Positions 8,200 to 15,725 of a stretch of 50,297 nt of DNA are shown here, in pieces. This DNA is from Mycobacterium sp. Marseille-P9652. GTDB taxonomy: Bacteria > Actinomycetota > Actinomycetes > Mycobacteriales > Mycobacteriaceae. The position numbers and the translations under genes were made by a program. Within the stretch, counting starts at the first letter, position 1; each line of letters starts with the position of its first letter. The notes below the pieces were generated by a model. The model was not told where the DNA came from. It worked only from the letters and a program-made list of their open reading frames with translations, and did not search any database. The DNA lies in the NCBI RefSeq assembly GCF_902652685.1, contig NZ_CACRUY010000040.1, positions 1 through 50,297 on the forward strand, given 5' to 3'.

Positions 8200-8477
8200 T
8201 AGCCTCCCGGTCGCCCGGACGACCCGGCGCCGGGGGCGGTCGAACTCGCCCACGTAGCGGGCTACGCGGCCCGCTCGCGTGTCGTCCGGTGGCCTCACCC
8301 CGGTGACCGGCAAATCCGCGCCGCCGCAGCGCATCTGCGCGAGTCGACACCAAGTAGGTCACCCGCCGGCGCGTGGTCCCGGCGTGCCCAAATCAGGTAG
8401 TCGACTACGGATGTGCGTGCCGTACCCGCCGTCATAGCGTGACGCCATCGCCCCGCCGACGAGTCGAGGAGAAGCCG
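8200..8477 (+). promoter_or_regulatory. Intergenic region with two GTAG/CTAC palindromes and the small-operon promoter
   Basis: CGTAGC-GG-GCTACG is a palindrome at 8253-8266, and GTAGTCGACTAC is a perfect 12-bp palindrome at 8397-8408. TAGCGT at 8435-8440 fits a -10 and sits within the small repeat CGTCA-N5-TGACG (8430-8444). If transcription starts near 8447, the second palindrome would be centred near -44, a usual place for an activator such as a LuxR-type protein. GAGGAGAAG just before 8478 fits a ribosome binding site. The region holds no other gene that I can support. Confidence 0.45.
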
Positions 8478-8735
8478 GTGACGAATTCACGCGGACTCTT
8501 GCACGCCCCCTACCCACAGCGCTCAGCCTCTGCGCCGCAACGCTTTCCGGCACAGCGGCGGCTGCGGGACAGCGTCTGGTTGGCGCCGAGCCTGGCCGCG
8601 GGCGCGATCGCGGCACGGGTAGTGGGCTTCGTCGAACGGCGTGTGCCGACCCGCGACCGCCGGGGCCGGTTCGCGCCCGCCACAGGGCCGTTCGTGATCG
8701 CCGTCCCGACCCGCCACCCCCCCCCCCCCGCTTAG
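8478..8735 (+). CDS. Small unknown protein, ends in a 13-C homopolymer tract
   Basis: An 85-residue basic, Pro- and Arg-rich protein of no family that I recognise. It includes WLAPSLAAGAIAARVVGFVE as its only weakly hydrophobic stretch. The GTG start at 8478 has GAGGAGAAG upstream. The coding sequence runs through thirteen consecutive C bases (8717-8729), read as a proline run, and stops at TAG 8733-8735 just after. Loss of one C would carry the frame on, without a stop, into the next gene and give a 155-residue protein. Either the tract is a slippage switch or its length is a sequencing error and the two genes are really one. Confidence 0.6.
   Translation: MTNSRGLLHAPYPQRSASAPQRFPAQRRLRDSVWLAPSLAAGAIAARVVGFVERRVPTRDRRGRFAPATGPFVIAVPTRHPPPPA
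8717..8729 (+). repeat. Homopolymeric tract of 13 C
   Basis: Thirteen uninterrupted C bases near the 3' end of the 8478 gene. Twelve, or fifteen, would put the 8478 and 8749 genes in one frame. Tracts of this length are prone to slipped-strand mispairing and also to sequencing error. Confidence 0.9.
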
Positions 8736-8748
8736 CGCCGGAGGCCCC

Positions 8749-8946
8749 GTGTTCAACCACCACCATCGCCGCCGATCGGGCGGGGGGCCGAACGGGGTGG
8801 TGATCGATCTGCTCGAAGCGCGACGCGACCGGCTGCGGGCGAAGTTCGGACCGGTGCACCCCGCGCTCTGGGTGGACGAGCCGGAGATCGAACTCGCGAC
8901 CGTCATTCCGTTTCGCGATGCCCGACGGCCGGAGTTGACGTCGTGA
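8749..8946 (+). CDS. Small unknown protein, possibly the second half of a fused protein
   Basis: A 65-residue protein from GTG 8749, with a basic His/Arg-rich N-terminus (FNHHHRRRSGGG) and an acidic-to-neutral body containing DLLEARRDRLRAKFGPVHPA. No family recognised. GGAGG at 8740-8744 stands only four bases before the GTG, so independent initiation is possible but cramped. The upstream frame is open through the C tract, so it may instead be the C-terminal part of the 8478 product. The stop overlaps the next gene's GTG start as GTGA, suggesting translational coupling in a three-gene operon. Confidence 0.55.
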   Translation: MFNHHHRRRSGGGPNGVVIDLLEARRDRLRAKFGPVHPALWVDEPEIELATVIPFRDARRPELTS

Positions 8947-9317
8947 TCGACGCGAGGCACTCGCCCCCGCGGGGTGGGGAGAGCGCCTCGGACGGCCCCG
9001 GTTTGGCGTCGTGGATCGCCGACGCTTTCGCGCGCGGCGAAGCGGCAAGCGCCACCGCGTTCTGGGCCAAGCCACGCCTGCAGCCGATGATCCAGCGCCT
9101 GCTGTGGACCCGCAGCCTGGGCCGCGCCGAGCTGGCGTTGGTCGAGGCGGCGTCGCACCGGAAGAAGACGTACCAGCTGTTCGTGATCAGCAACGGGAAT
9201 TGGCTGGCGGCCGGGGACTTTCGGCGCTACGCCGACGCGCTCGCCGTCGTCGACCGCTGGGTCGGTTACCTCGAGGCGGGTGGCACCGTGCGGGCGTGGC
9301 TCGAACAGGAGAGCTGA
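8943..9317 (+). CDS. Unknown 124-residue protein, third gene of the small operon
   Basis: Begins at GTG 8943, overlapping the previous stop (GTGA). The body contains ASWIADAFARGEAASATAFW, then QPMIQRLLWTRSLGRAELAL, and ends with DRWVGYLEAGGTVRAWLEQE. It reads as a mainly alpha-helical soluble protein with many Trp residues; no catalytic motif, signal peptide or membrane segment is seen. The amino-acid composition is that of a real mycobacterial coding gene, unlike the first gene of the operon. I do not recognise the family. Its position behind the LuxR-type regulator suggests co-regulation only. Confidence 0.7.
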   Translation: MIDARHSPPRGGESASDGPGLASWIADAFARGEAASATAFWAKPRLQPMIQRLLWTRSLGRAELALVEAASHRKKTYQLFVISNGNWLAAGDFRRYADALAVVDRWVGYLEAGGTVRAWLEQES

Positions 9318-9343
9318 ACGCCGCCAAGGCGTCCCGAAACGCA

Positions 9344-9376
9344 AAGTCCCCGACACGCTTGCGCGCGCGGGGACTT
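9344..9376. terminator. Hairpin between the convergent 8943 gene and pckA
   Basis: AAGTCCCCG (9344-9352) pairs perfectly with CGGGGACTT (9368-9376) around a 15-base loop. It lies between two convergent genes and can act on both strands as an intrinsic, T-poor terminator of the mycobacterial kind. Confidence 0.65.
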
Positions 9377-9388
9377 CAGCGTCAAGCG

Positions 9389-11218
9389 CTACCCGGCGTC
9401 GGACAGCCGCTGCTTGAGGGCCTCGAACTCGTCCTTTACACCGGTCGGGAGCCGCTCCCCGATGAACTCGAACCACTCCTCGATCGACGGGAGCTCCTTG
9501 CGCCACTCGTCGGCGTTCACCGCGAGCGCCTCAGCCACGGCGCCGCTTTCGACGTCGAGCCCGTCCAGGTCGAGGTCATCGGCGCTCGGCACGATGCCGA
9601 TCGGGGTGTCCTGGCCGCCGGCGCGGTGCTCGATGCGGTCGACGATCCACTTGAGCACCCGGCTGTTCTCGCCGAAGCCGGGCCACAGGAAGTCGCCATC
9701 GGAGTCGCGGCGGAACCAGTTGACGAAGAACACCTGCGGCAGCTTGGACTCGTCGGAGTTCTTGCCGAGGTCCAGCCAGTGCTGGAAGTAGTCGCCGACG
9801 TGGTAGCCGAGGAACGGCAGCATCGCCATCGGGTCGCGGCGGACGGTGCCCACCTTGCCCTCGGCGGCGGCGGTCTGCTCGCTGCCCATCGTGGCGCCCA
9901 TGAACACGCCGTGTTGCCAGTTGCGGGCCTGCGTCACCAGCGGGACCGTGGTCTTGCGGCGGGCGCCGAACAGGATGCCCGAGATCGGCACGCCCTGCGG
10001 GTCGTCCCACTCGGGCGCCAGGATCGGGCACTGCGACATGGGCGTGCAGTACCGCGAGTTCGGGTGCGCCGCAGTGGTTTCCGTCTCGCGGAAGTACCAG
10101 TCGTTGCCCTTCCAGTCGATGAGGTGCTCGGGGCTGCCCTCGAGGCCCTCCCACCACACCTCGTTCTCGTCGGTGAGCGCGACGTTGGTGAAGACGGTGT
10201 TGCCGGCCTCGATGGTGCGCATGGCGTTGGGGTTGGACTTCCAGTTGGTGCCCGGGGCCACCCCGAAGAAGCCGAACTCGGGGTTGACGGCGTACAGCCG
10301 GCCGTCCTTGCCGAACCGCAGCCAGGCGATGTCGTCGCCCAGGGTCTCGGCGCGCCAGCCGGGGACCGTCGGCTGCAGCATGGCGAGGTTGGTCTTGCCG
10401 CACGCCGACGGGAACGCCGCGGCGAAGTAGTAGGCCTTGTTCTCCGGGGAGATCAGCTTGAGGATCAGCATGTGCTCGGCGAGCCAGCCCTCGTCGTGGG
10501 CCATCGCCGAGGCGATGCGCAGCGAGTAGCACTTCTTACCGAGCAGGGCGTTGCCGCCATAGCCCGACCCGTAGCTCCAGATCTCGCGGGTCTCCGGGAA
10601 GTGGGTGATGTACTTGGTGTCGTTGCACGGCCACGGCACGTCGGCCTGGCCCGGCTCCAGCGGGGCGCCCACCGAGTGCAGCGCCTTGACGAAGAACCCG
10701 TCGTCGCCCATCTTCTCCAGGGCGGCCTTGCCCATCCGGGTCATCACCTTCATCGAGACGACGACGTATTCGGAGTCGGTGATCTCCACACCCAGCTTGG
10801 GGTCCTCGGCGCCGAGCGGGCCCATGCAGAACGGCACCACGTACATGGTGCGGCCGCGCATGCAGCCGCGGTACAGCTCGGTCATGGTGGACCGCATCTC
10901 GGCGGGTTCCATCCAGTTGTTGGTGGGCCCGGCGTCCTCCTTGCGCTCCGAGCAGATGAAGGTGCGCGACTCCACCCGCGCGACGTCGGAGGGGTCGGAC
11001 AGGGCCAGGAAGGAGTTGGGGTGCTTGTGGGGGTTGAGCTTCTTGAACGTGCCGGCCTCGACGAGCTGGTCGGTGAGCCGCTGCCACTCCTCGTCGGAGC
11101 CGTCAGCGAACACCACGCGGTCGGGCTGCGTGAGCTCGGCGACCTCCTGAACCCACGCGAGCAGCCCCGGGTGATTCGTCGGCGCGTTGTCTAGTCCGGG
11201 AATGGTCGCTGAGGTCAT
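9389..11218 (-). CDS. pckA: Phosphoenolpyruvate carboxykinase (GTP)
   Basis: A 609-residue GTP-type PEPCK, the usual length of the mycobacterial enzyme. It interconverts oxaloacetate plus GTP and PEP plus CO2 plus GDP and is the gateway of gluconeogenesis during growth on fatty acids. Visible signatures include the catalytic-Cys/P-loop segment [15 protein letters not shown], the substrate-binding [20 protein letters not shown] and the C-terminal [18 protein letters not shown]. The ATG at 11218 is preceded by AGGAG at good spacing. It stands alone, with a hairpin behind it and 185 bases of non-coding sequence in front, so it is probably a single-gene transcript. Its place beside fatty-acid catabolic genes fits growth on lipids. 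Confidence 0.97.
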   Translation of the reverse strand: MTSATIPGLDNAPTNHPGLLAWVQEVAELTQPDRVVFADGSDEEWQRLTDQLVEAGTFKKLNPHKHPNSFLALSDPSDVARVESRTFICSERKEDAGPTNNWMEPAEMRSTMTELYRGCMRGRTMYVVPFCMGPLGAEDPKLGVEITDSEYVVVSMKVMTRMGKAALEKMGDDGFFVKALHSVGAPLEPGQADVPWPCNDTKYITHFPETREIWSYGSGYGGNALLGKKCYSLRIASAMAHDEGWLAEHMLILKLISPENKAYYFAAAFPSACGKTNLAMLQPTVPGWRAETLGDDIAWLRFGKDGRLYAVNPEFGFFGVAPGTNWKSNPNAMRTIEAGNTVFTNVALTDENEVWWEGLEGSPEHLIDWKGNDWYFRETETTAAHPNSRYCTPMSQCPILAPEWDDPQGVPISGILFGARRKTTVPLVTQARNWQHGVFMGATMGSEQTAAAEGKVGTVRRDPMAMLPFLGYHVGDYFQHWLDLGKNSDESKLPQVFFVNWFRRDSDGDFLWPGFGENSRVLKWIVDRIEHRAGGQDTPIGIVPSADDLDLDGLDVESGAVAEALAVNADEWRKELPSIEEWFEFIGERLPTGVKDEFEALKQRLSDAG

Positions 11219-11403
11219 CGAAGTCTCCTGAATTCGTCTTTGTACTCGGGCTTCTCTTGCCTGCTTGGAGCAGTCGCCCACTCAACCCATTTCTGCTGGT
11301 TCAAAAGTGGCGTTAACTACAGGTTATCGTGAGTGCCTTGTCGGGGAAGCCTCGGGCGGGTATAGGACTCCTCACAGGAACGATTCAGAAACGTCACCGG
11401 ACG
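11219..11403 (-). promoter_or_regulatory. pckA upstream region
   Basis: This 185-base gap between the Rv0210-like stop and pckA is less GC-rich than its surroundings. On the minus strand it contains GATAACCTGTAGTTAACGCC (about 11310-11330), in which TAACCT or TAGTTA could be a -10. A clear operator is not seen. The pckA ribosome binding site AGGAG lies at its pckA end. Confidence 0.35.
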
Positions 11404-12936
11404 TCACAAAATCTCCTCGTCACCGCTCGTCGGGACCGGTTTCTCCGGGTCGCCCGCGCCCTCCCCCCCGGCCGGGATCCCGGTTTGCGGCGGCCCCGGT
11501 TCGCCGAGCTCCGCACGCACCGCGTCCAGCGCGGCCCGGACAGCCGGCATCTCCCGGTCCCGCACCGCCGCCGCGCGGGCGACGGCGACGGCGTGCTCGC
11601 GCAGTTCGCCGTCGATGGTGTTGACCTGGGCGGACACCTGCGAGTTCTCCGCCTCGTCCTGCGCCGCCAGGGCGGTGGTCAGGGCCGTCTCCGCCGCCAG
11701 CACGCGGGTGGCCACCAGCTCCTCGACCGCGGACCGCAGCGCCGACGTGACGTCGCCGATCCAGCGATCCAGCAACGCCCGGTCGCGCAGCAGCCCGCGG
11801 ATGTGGATCACCACGAAGGTCAGCGCCAGCCCGACCGCCACGCAGGCCGCCGCGCCCGCCACGGTGAGCGCGGGGCTCAGCCGCGAAGCCAGGCCGCCCA
11901 CCAGGCGGGCGAGGGTGAGCGCGACCCCGAGCCCGAAACCGGCGCCCAGCAGCATCAGCAACCAGGCCTCCTGGCGCCGGGCCTTCAGCGGCGGGGGCGA
12001 CGCCTCCACGGTGGGCACCGGCCCGGGGGCCGGCAGGGTCACCGGCACGCCGGTGAGCCGCGCGACCTCGTCGAGCTGGGTGGCCGTGCCCTCGACGACC
12101 TCGCCGACCACCTCGTCGAGCCGCGCCCGGGTGTGCGCCTCGAATCCGCTCATGTTGCGGCGCGGCAGGGCCGCGGCGTCCTCCTGCAACTCGGTGCGCA
12201 CCGACGCGCACCGGTTGCGCGCGAAGTGCGTCAGCTGCACCCGTGCCTGCTGGAGCTGCCCGCGCAGCGTGATGCTGCGCTCGGTCTTGTGCTCGCGCCG
12301 CTCCCGCAGGGCCGTGCTGCGCTGCTCGCGCAGCGCGTCGACCCGCGCCCGGCGGCCGGCGCCCTCCACGTCGCGGTCGAACCGCCGCGCGACGTTCTGC
12401 AGCCGGGAATCCCACGCCCGCAGCCTGTTGCGGCGCGGGATGTCCGGGTCGGCGAGCCGGTCGGAAACCTCCCGGACGAGCTCGTCGACGTCCGCGTCGC
12501 CGAGGTCGGGCAGCGCGGCCACGCCCACCCACGGCACCCGGGCGTAGCGCGGGGCGTGGGCGGCCAGAGTCGCGGAGTTGGCGGCGACCGCTTCGCGCCA
12601 GCCGCGGTGGACGTCGATCTTGGACACCACGCCCACCACCACATCGGTGTGCTCGGCCGCCGCGTCCAGCAGCGCGCAGTCCGAGGCGGTCAGGTGGGCC
12701 GCCGCCGAGACGACGAACACGACGGCGATCGGCGCCTCGCCTGGACCGAGGTCGGTCGACTCGACGAACTTGTACTGCGACAACCGTTCGCCCAGCGCCG
12801 CGGCGACCGCCGTCACACCGGCCAGCCAGGGTCCCGTGACAAGCACCACGTCACGCCGGTTGACCGCGGGCGGATCCAGCCGCGGCCCCGCCGCGGCCAC
12901 CAGCGCGTCCACCTCTGCGACCGGGTCGTCGGTCAC
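11404..12936 (-). CDS. Dynamin-like GTPase-related membrane protein (Rv0210-like)
   Basis: A 510-residue protein. The N-terminal part looks like a GTPase fold: VVLVTGPWLAGVTAVAAALG stands where a P-loop should be but lacks the Lys, whereas the later VGVVSKIDVHRGW keeps an S-K-I-D motif like the guanine-specificity site. Then come a charged, probably coiled-coil stretch (about residues 190-300), two adjacent membrane segments (WLLMLLGAGFGLGVALTLA and LTVAGAAACVAVGLALTFVV) and a second helical region. This resembles bacterial dynamin-like proteins with a membrane hairpin. GTG 12936 overlaps the upstream gene's stop as GTGA, so the pair is translationally coupled. Function is not established. 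Confidence 0.8.
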   Translation of the reverse strand: MTDDPVAEVDALVAAAGPRLDPPAVNRRDVVLVTGPWLAGVTAVAAALGERLSQYKFVESTDLGPGEAPIAVVFVVSAAAHLTASDCALLDAAAEHTDVVVGVVSKIDVHRGWREAVAANSATLAAHAPRYARVPWVGVAALPDLGDADVDELVREVSDRLADPDIPRRNRLRAWDSRLQNVARRFDRDVEGAGRRARVDALREQRSTALRERREHKTERSITLRGQLQQARVQLTHFARNRCASVRTELQEDAAALPRRNMSGFEAHTRARLDEVVGEVVEGTATQLDEVARLTGVPVTLPAPGPVPTVEASPPPLKARRQEAWLLMLLGAGFGLGVALTLARLVGGLASRLSPALTVAGAAACVAVGLALTFVVIHIRGLLRDRALLDRWIGDVTSALRSAVEELVATRVLAAETALTTALAAQDEAENSQVSAQVNTIDGELREHAVAVARAAAVRDREMPAVRAALDAVRAELGEPGPPQTGIPAGGEGAGDPEKPVPTSGDEEIL

Positions 12937-14009
12937 AACGTCTCTTTCGGCAGGGGCGTTTCTCCAGGCAGCGATCGGCGGGTTTGCGTCCACAACCGTA
13001 GCGATCCCCGCACGATGTCCGCACCGCAGGCCCGCCGCAGCTCGCCCGCCGAGGCGCGGCCGTAGCGCTGCCACCGCAGGGCCCGGGACAGGTGCCCGGC
13101 CGGGGCGAGGGGGTCCAGCCCGGCCGCCTCGGCCATTGCGGCGGCCGCGGCCATGCGCGCCAGCACGGCGTCGTCGGAGGACAGGAAGGCGCAGATCGGC
13201 CCGGCCAGGCGCCTGTCGGCGGCGGCCAGCGCCTCCAACTCGACGACGGCGTCGAGCACCCGCCGGTAGCCCGGCTCGGCGCCGGCCGCGGCCACCCTGC
13301 CCAGGACGGCGTCGATCCCGCTCACCCGCCGCAGCAGGGCCCGCAGCTGGGCGGGTGTCCGGCCGCGCCGGACCGCGGCCATCCCCAGCGCGACCCCGAA
13401 CAGGTCCAGGGTGTCGAGCAGGCGCACGCGCACGTCGGCCGGCACCGGGTTGTCGGCGCTCAGGAAGCCGGCGAAGGACCCGTCGAGGCTGGCCGCGCCG
13501 GAAGGATGGTCCGCCAGAACCCGCAGCGCCGCCCACGTTTGGCGGTCCAGGCCGTCCAGGGCGGCGACCGCCAACGGCCCGATCATCGGCTCGACGGGCT
13601 CGCCGAGTAGCGCCGACAGCTTGGCGCAGCGCGCTCGCGCCGCGACCGTCGGGGGCTCTCCGGTGCGCCCCGACAGGGATCCGGTCAGATCGGCCTTGTT
13701 CAGGACCGCGACCACGGCGGGTCGCGCCGCGGCGATCGCGTCGGCGTCCTCGGGCTTGACGACCTCGGCGGTGACGTAGAGCAAGACGTCGGAGTCGGGT
13801 CCGGCGGCTTGGACAGCCAGTCCCGCCGGCCCGCCGGCGCGGGCCAGCGCCCGCGCCACCGTCGCGCGACCGACGCCGGGACGGCCGCGGACCGCCACCC
13901 GCAGCGGCGCGGCCGCCCGCTCGGCGACCGCCGTCAGGCCCGGGTCGGCGTGGCGGGCGGCGAAGCGCGCCAGCTCGCCGGCGAACCTCCGGTGTCCCCG
14001 TTCTTCCAT
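12933..14009 (-). CDS. GTPase-like protein, partner of the downstream gene (Rv0209-like)
   Basis: A 358-residue protein with a recognisable GTPase layout near the N-terminus. The P-loop position reads GRPGVGRATVARAL, with Arg in place of the essential Lys. Later DVLLYVTAEVVKPEDADAI and VAVLNKADLTGS give the G3/G4 region, the latter an intact N-K-x-D. The C-terminal half is helical. It appears to be the first member of a coupled pair of dynamin-like proteins. Start ATG 14009 faces the trmB promoter region divergently. Whether it hydrolyses GTP is doubtful given the P-loop change. Confidence 0.8.
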   Translation of the reverse strand: MEERGHRRFAGELARFAARHADPGLTAVAERAAAPLRVAVRGRPGVGRATVARALARAGGPAGLAVQAAGPDSDVLLYVTAEVVKPEDADAIAAARPAVVAVLNKADLTGSLSGRTGEPPTVAARARCAKLSALLGEPVEPMIGPLAVAALDGLDRQTWAALRVLADHPSGAASLDGSFAGFLSADNPVPADVRVRLLDTLDLFGVALGMAAVRRGRTPAQLRALLRRVSGIDAVLGRVAAAGAEPGYRRVLDAVVELEALAAADRRLAGPICAFLSSDDAVLARMAAAAAMAEAAGLDPLAPAGHLSRALRWQRYGRASAGELRRACGADIVRGSLRLWTQTRRSLPGETPLPKETL

Positions 14010-14191
14010 GTCCCGCCCGTACGCTGTGGTCGCCCCCGCATGGTGGCACCCGCGCGGGCCGGCCGCGAGCCACTTCCCGGTCGACTACCAGGCGAAGGCA
14101 ACTGTTGGGTATCAATCTGGACCCGGAGGCGGCCGCATCTATAGGTCATGGGCCACCATGGACAAATGCGTGCGCAATCCGGGGTGGGTCG

Positions 14192-14950
14192 GTGTCCCGA
14201 CCTTCGGTAGAGGTGGAGGCCGGCTCCGGACAGCGCTACCTGCCGGCCTCGAGCTTCCGCTCCCGGCGCTCCGCCCTGTCCGACGCCCAGCGACAGACCT
14301 GGGAGAGGCTGTGGCCCGAGCTCGGCCTCTCGGTCGGCACCCCCACCGAGGGCGGCGCCGGCGAGCCCGGCCCGCTGGACATCCCCGCATGGTTCGGCCG
14401 GCAGGCGCCCGTCGTGCTCGAGATCGGTTGCGGCAGCGGCACCTCGACCCTGGCGATGGCGCAGGAGGAACCGGGCGTCGACGTGATCGCCGTGGAGATC
14501 TACCGGCGGGGCCTGGCGCAACTGCTGAGCGCGATCGACCGCGAGCGGGTGGGCAACATCCGGTTGATCCGCGGGAACGCGCTCGTCGTGCTGCAGCATC
14601 TCCTCGCGCCCGTGACGCTGACCGGGGTCCGCGTCTTCTTCCCCGATCCGTGGCCCAAAGCCCGCCACCACAAGCGCCGGTTCCTGCAGCCCGGCACGGT
14701 TGGGCTGATCGCCGACCGGCTACTCCCCGGTGGTGTCCTGCACGCCGCCACGGACCATCCGGGCTACGCCGAGCACATCGCCGAGGTCGGCGATGCCGAG
14801 CCGCGGTTGCGCCGCGCCGCCCCCGAAGACGCGTTGCCGATCTCGATCGAGCGGCCCATCACCAAGTACGAGACGAAGGCCCACCGGGCGGGCAGCGACG
14901 TCACGGAGTTCATCTGGGTCAGACGCCCATCCGGGCTCGACGATGAATAG
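14192..14950 (+). CDS. trmB: tRNA (guanine-N7-)-methyltransferase
   Basis: About 252 residues from GTG 14192. It methylates G46 of the tRNA variable loop using S-adenosylmethionine. The SAM-binding motif is VVLEIGCGSGTSTLAMA, followed by the acidic loop VIAVEIYRRGLAQLL and the TrmB signature VFFPDPWPKARHHKRR, then ATDHPGYAEHI. The start is uncertain. A segment reading MGHHGQMRAQSGVG from ATG 14148 strongly resembles the N-terminus that I recall for the M. tuberculosis enzyme, but it is in another frame and stops at 14208. GTG 14192 or GTG 14213 are the in-frame choices. It is followed closely by the NYN-domain gene and mmpL3 on the same strand. Confidence 0.9.
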   Translation: MSRPSVEVEAGSGQRYLPASSFRSRRSALSDAQRQTWERLWPELGLSVGTPTEGGAGEPGPLDIPAWFGRQAPVVLEIGCGSGTSTLAMAQEEPGVDVIAVEIYRRGLAQLLSAIDRERVGNIRLIRGNALVVLQHLLAPVTLTGVRVFFPDPWPKARHHKRRFLQPGTVGLIADRLLPGGVLHAATDHPGYAEHIAEVGDAEPRLRRAAPEDALPISIERPITKYETKAHRAGSDVTEFIWVRRPSGLDDE

Positions 14951-14959
14951 GCGGTCACC

Positions 14960-15676
14960 ATGAGCCTGACCGAGGAAACCGCGGCAACCGAACACGCAGA
15001 ACCAGTGGCGCCGCCGGCGGTCCTGTCCGGCGAGACGGTGGCGAGCCTGGCCCCGGGCGGCCGCGTGCTGCTCGTCTGGGACGCACCCAACCTCGACATG
15101 GGTCTGGGGTCGATCCTGGGCCGGCGCCCGACCGCGCTCGAGCGGCCGCGCTTCGACGCGTTGGGCCGCTGGCTGCTGGCGCGCACGGCCGAGATCAGCG
15201 CCGGCCGTCCGGGCGTCGTCATCGAGCCGGAGGCCACCGTCTTCACCAACATCGCGCCGGGCAGCGCGGACGTGGTCCGCCCGTGGGTGGACGCGCTGCG
15301 CAACGTGGGCTTCGCCGTCTTCGCCAAGCCGAAGATCGACGAGGACAGCGACGTCGACCGCGACATGCTCAACCACATCGAGCGGCGGCGCGCCGAGGGG
15401 CTCGCGGCCCTGGTGGTGGCGTCGGCCGACGGTCAGGCGTTCCGGCAACCGCTGGAGGAAATCGCCCGCTCAGGGGCGACCGTCCAGGTGATCGGATTTC
15501 GCGAACATGCGAGTTGGGCGCTAGCGTCGGATACCTTGGAGTTCGTCGACCTGGAGGACATCGCGGGTGTCTTCCGGGAACCACTCCCGCGGATCGGTCT
15601 TGATTCGCTTCCCGAGCAGGGGGCGTGGCTGCAGCCTTTCCGGCCGCTGTCCGCCCTGTTGACCGCGCGTGTGTGA
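14960..15676 (+). CDS. NYN/PIN-like domain protein (Rv0207c-like)
   Basis: A 238-residue protein. The fold signature is VLLVWDAPNLDMGLG near residue 37 (first conserved Asp), DEDSDVDRDMLNHI near residue 130 and ALVVASADGQAF near residue 150 (later acidic positions). This is the arrangement of NYN domains, PIN-like nucleases or nucleic-acid-binding proteins. It lies 9 bases after trmB and 49 bases before mmpL3, a conserved mycobacterial arrangement, and is probably co-transcribed with them. It could act on RNA or serve a regulatory role; the sequence does not settle which. Confidence 0.85.
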   Translation: MSLTEETAATEHAEPVAPPAVLSGETVASLAPGGRVLLVWDAPNLDMGLGSILGRRPTALERPRFDALGRWLLARTAEISAGRPGVVIEPEATVFTNIAPGSADVVRPWVDALRNVGFAVFAKPKIDEDSDVDRDMLNHIERRRAEGLAALVVASADGQAFRQPLEEIARSGATVQVIGFREHASWALASDTLEFVDLEDIAGVFREPLPRIGLDSLPEQGAWLQPFRPLSALLTARV

Positions 15677-15725
15677 GACTGGGAAATCAATGCGCGGGTC
15701 GTCACCGATCCAGTAAGGAGCTCAC

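Noticed and set aside
11404-14115. Single 903-codon reading of the Rv0210-like gene
   Set aside because: The portion above 12936 is in the wrong frame relative to the Rv0209-like gene and is low-complexity. A GTGA overlap fixes the real start.
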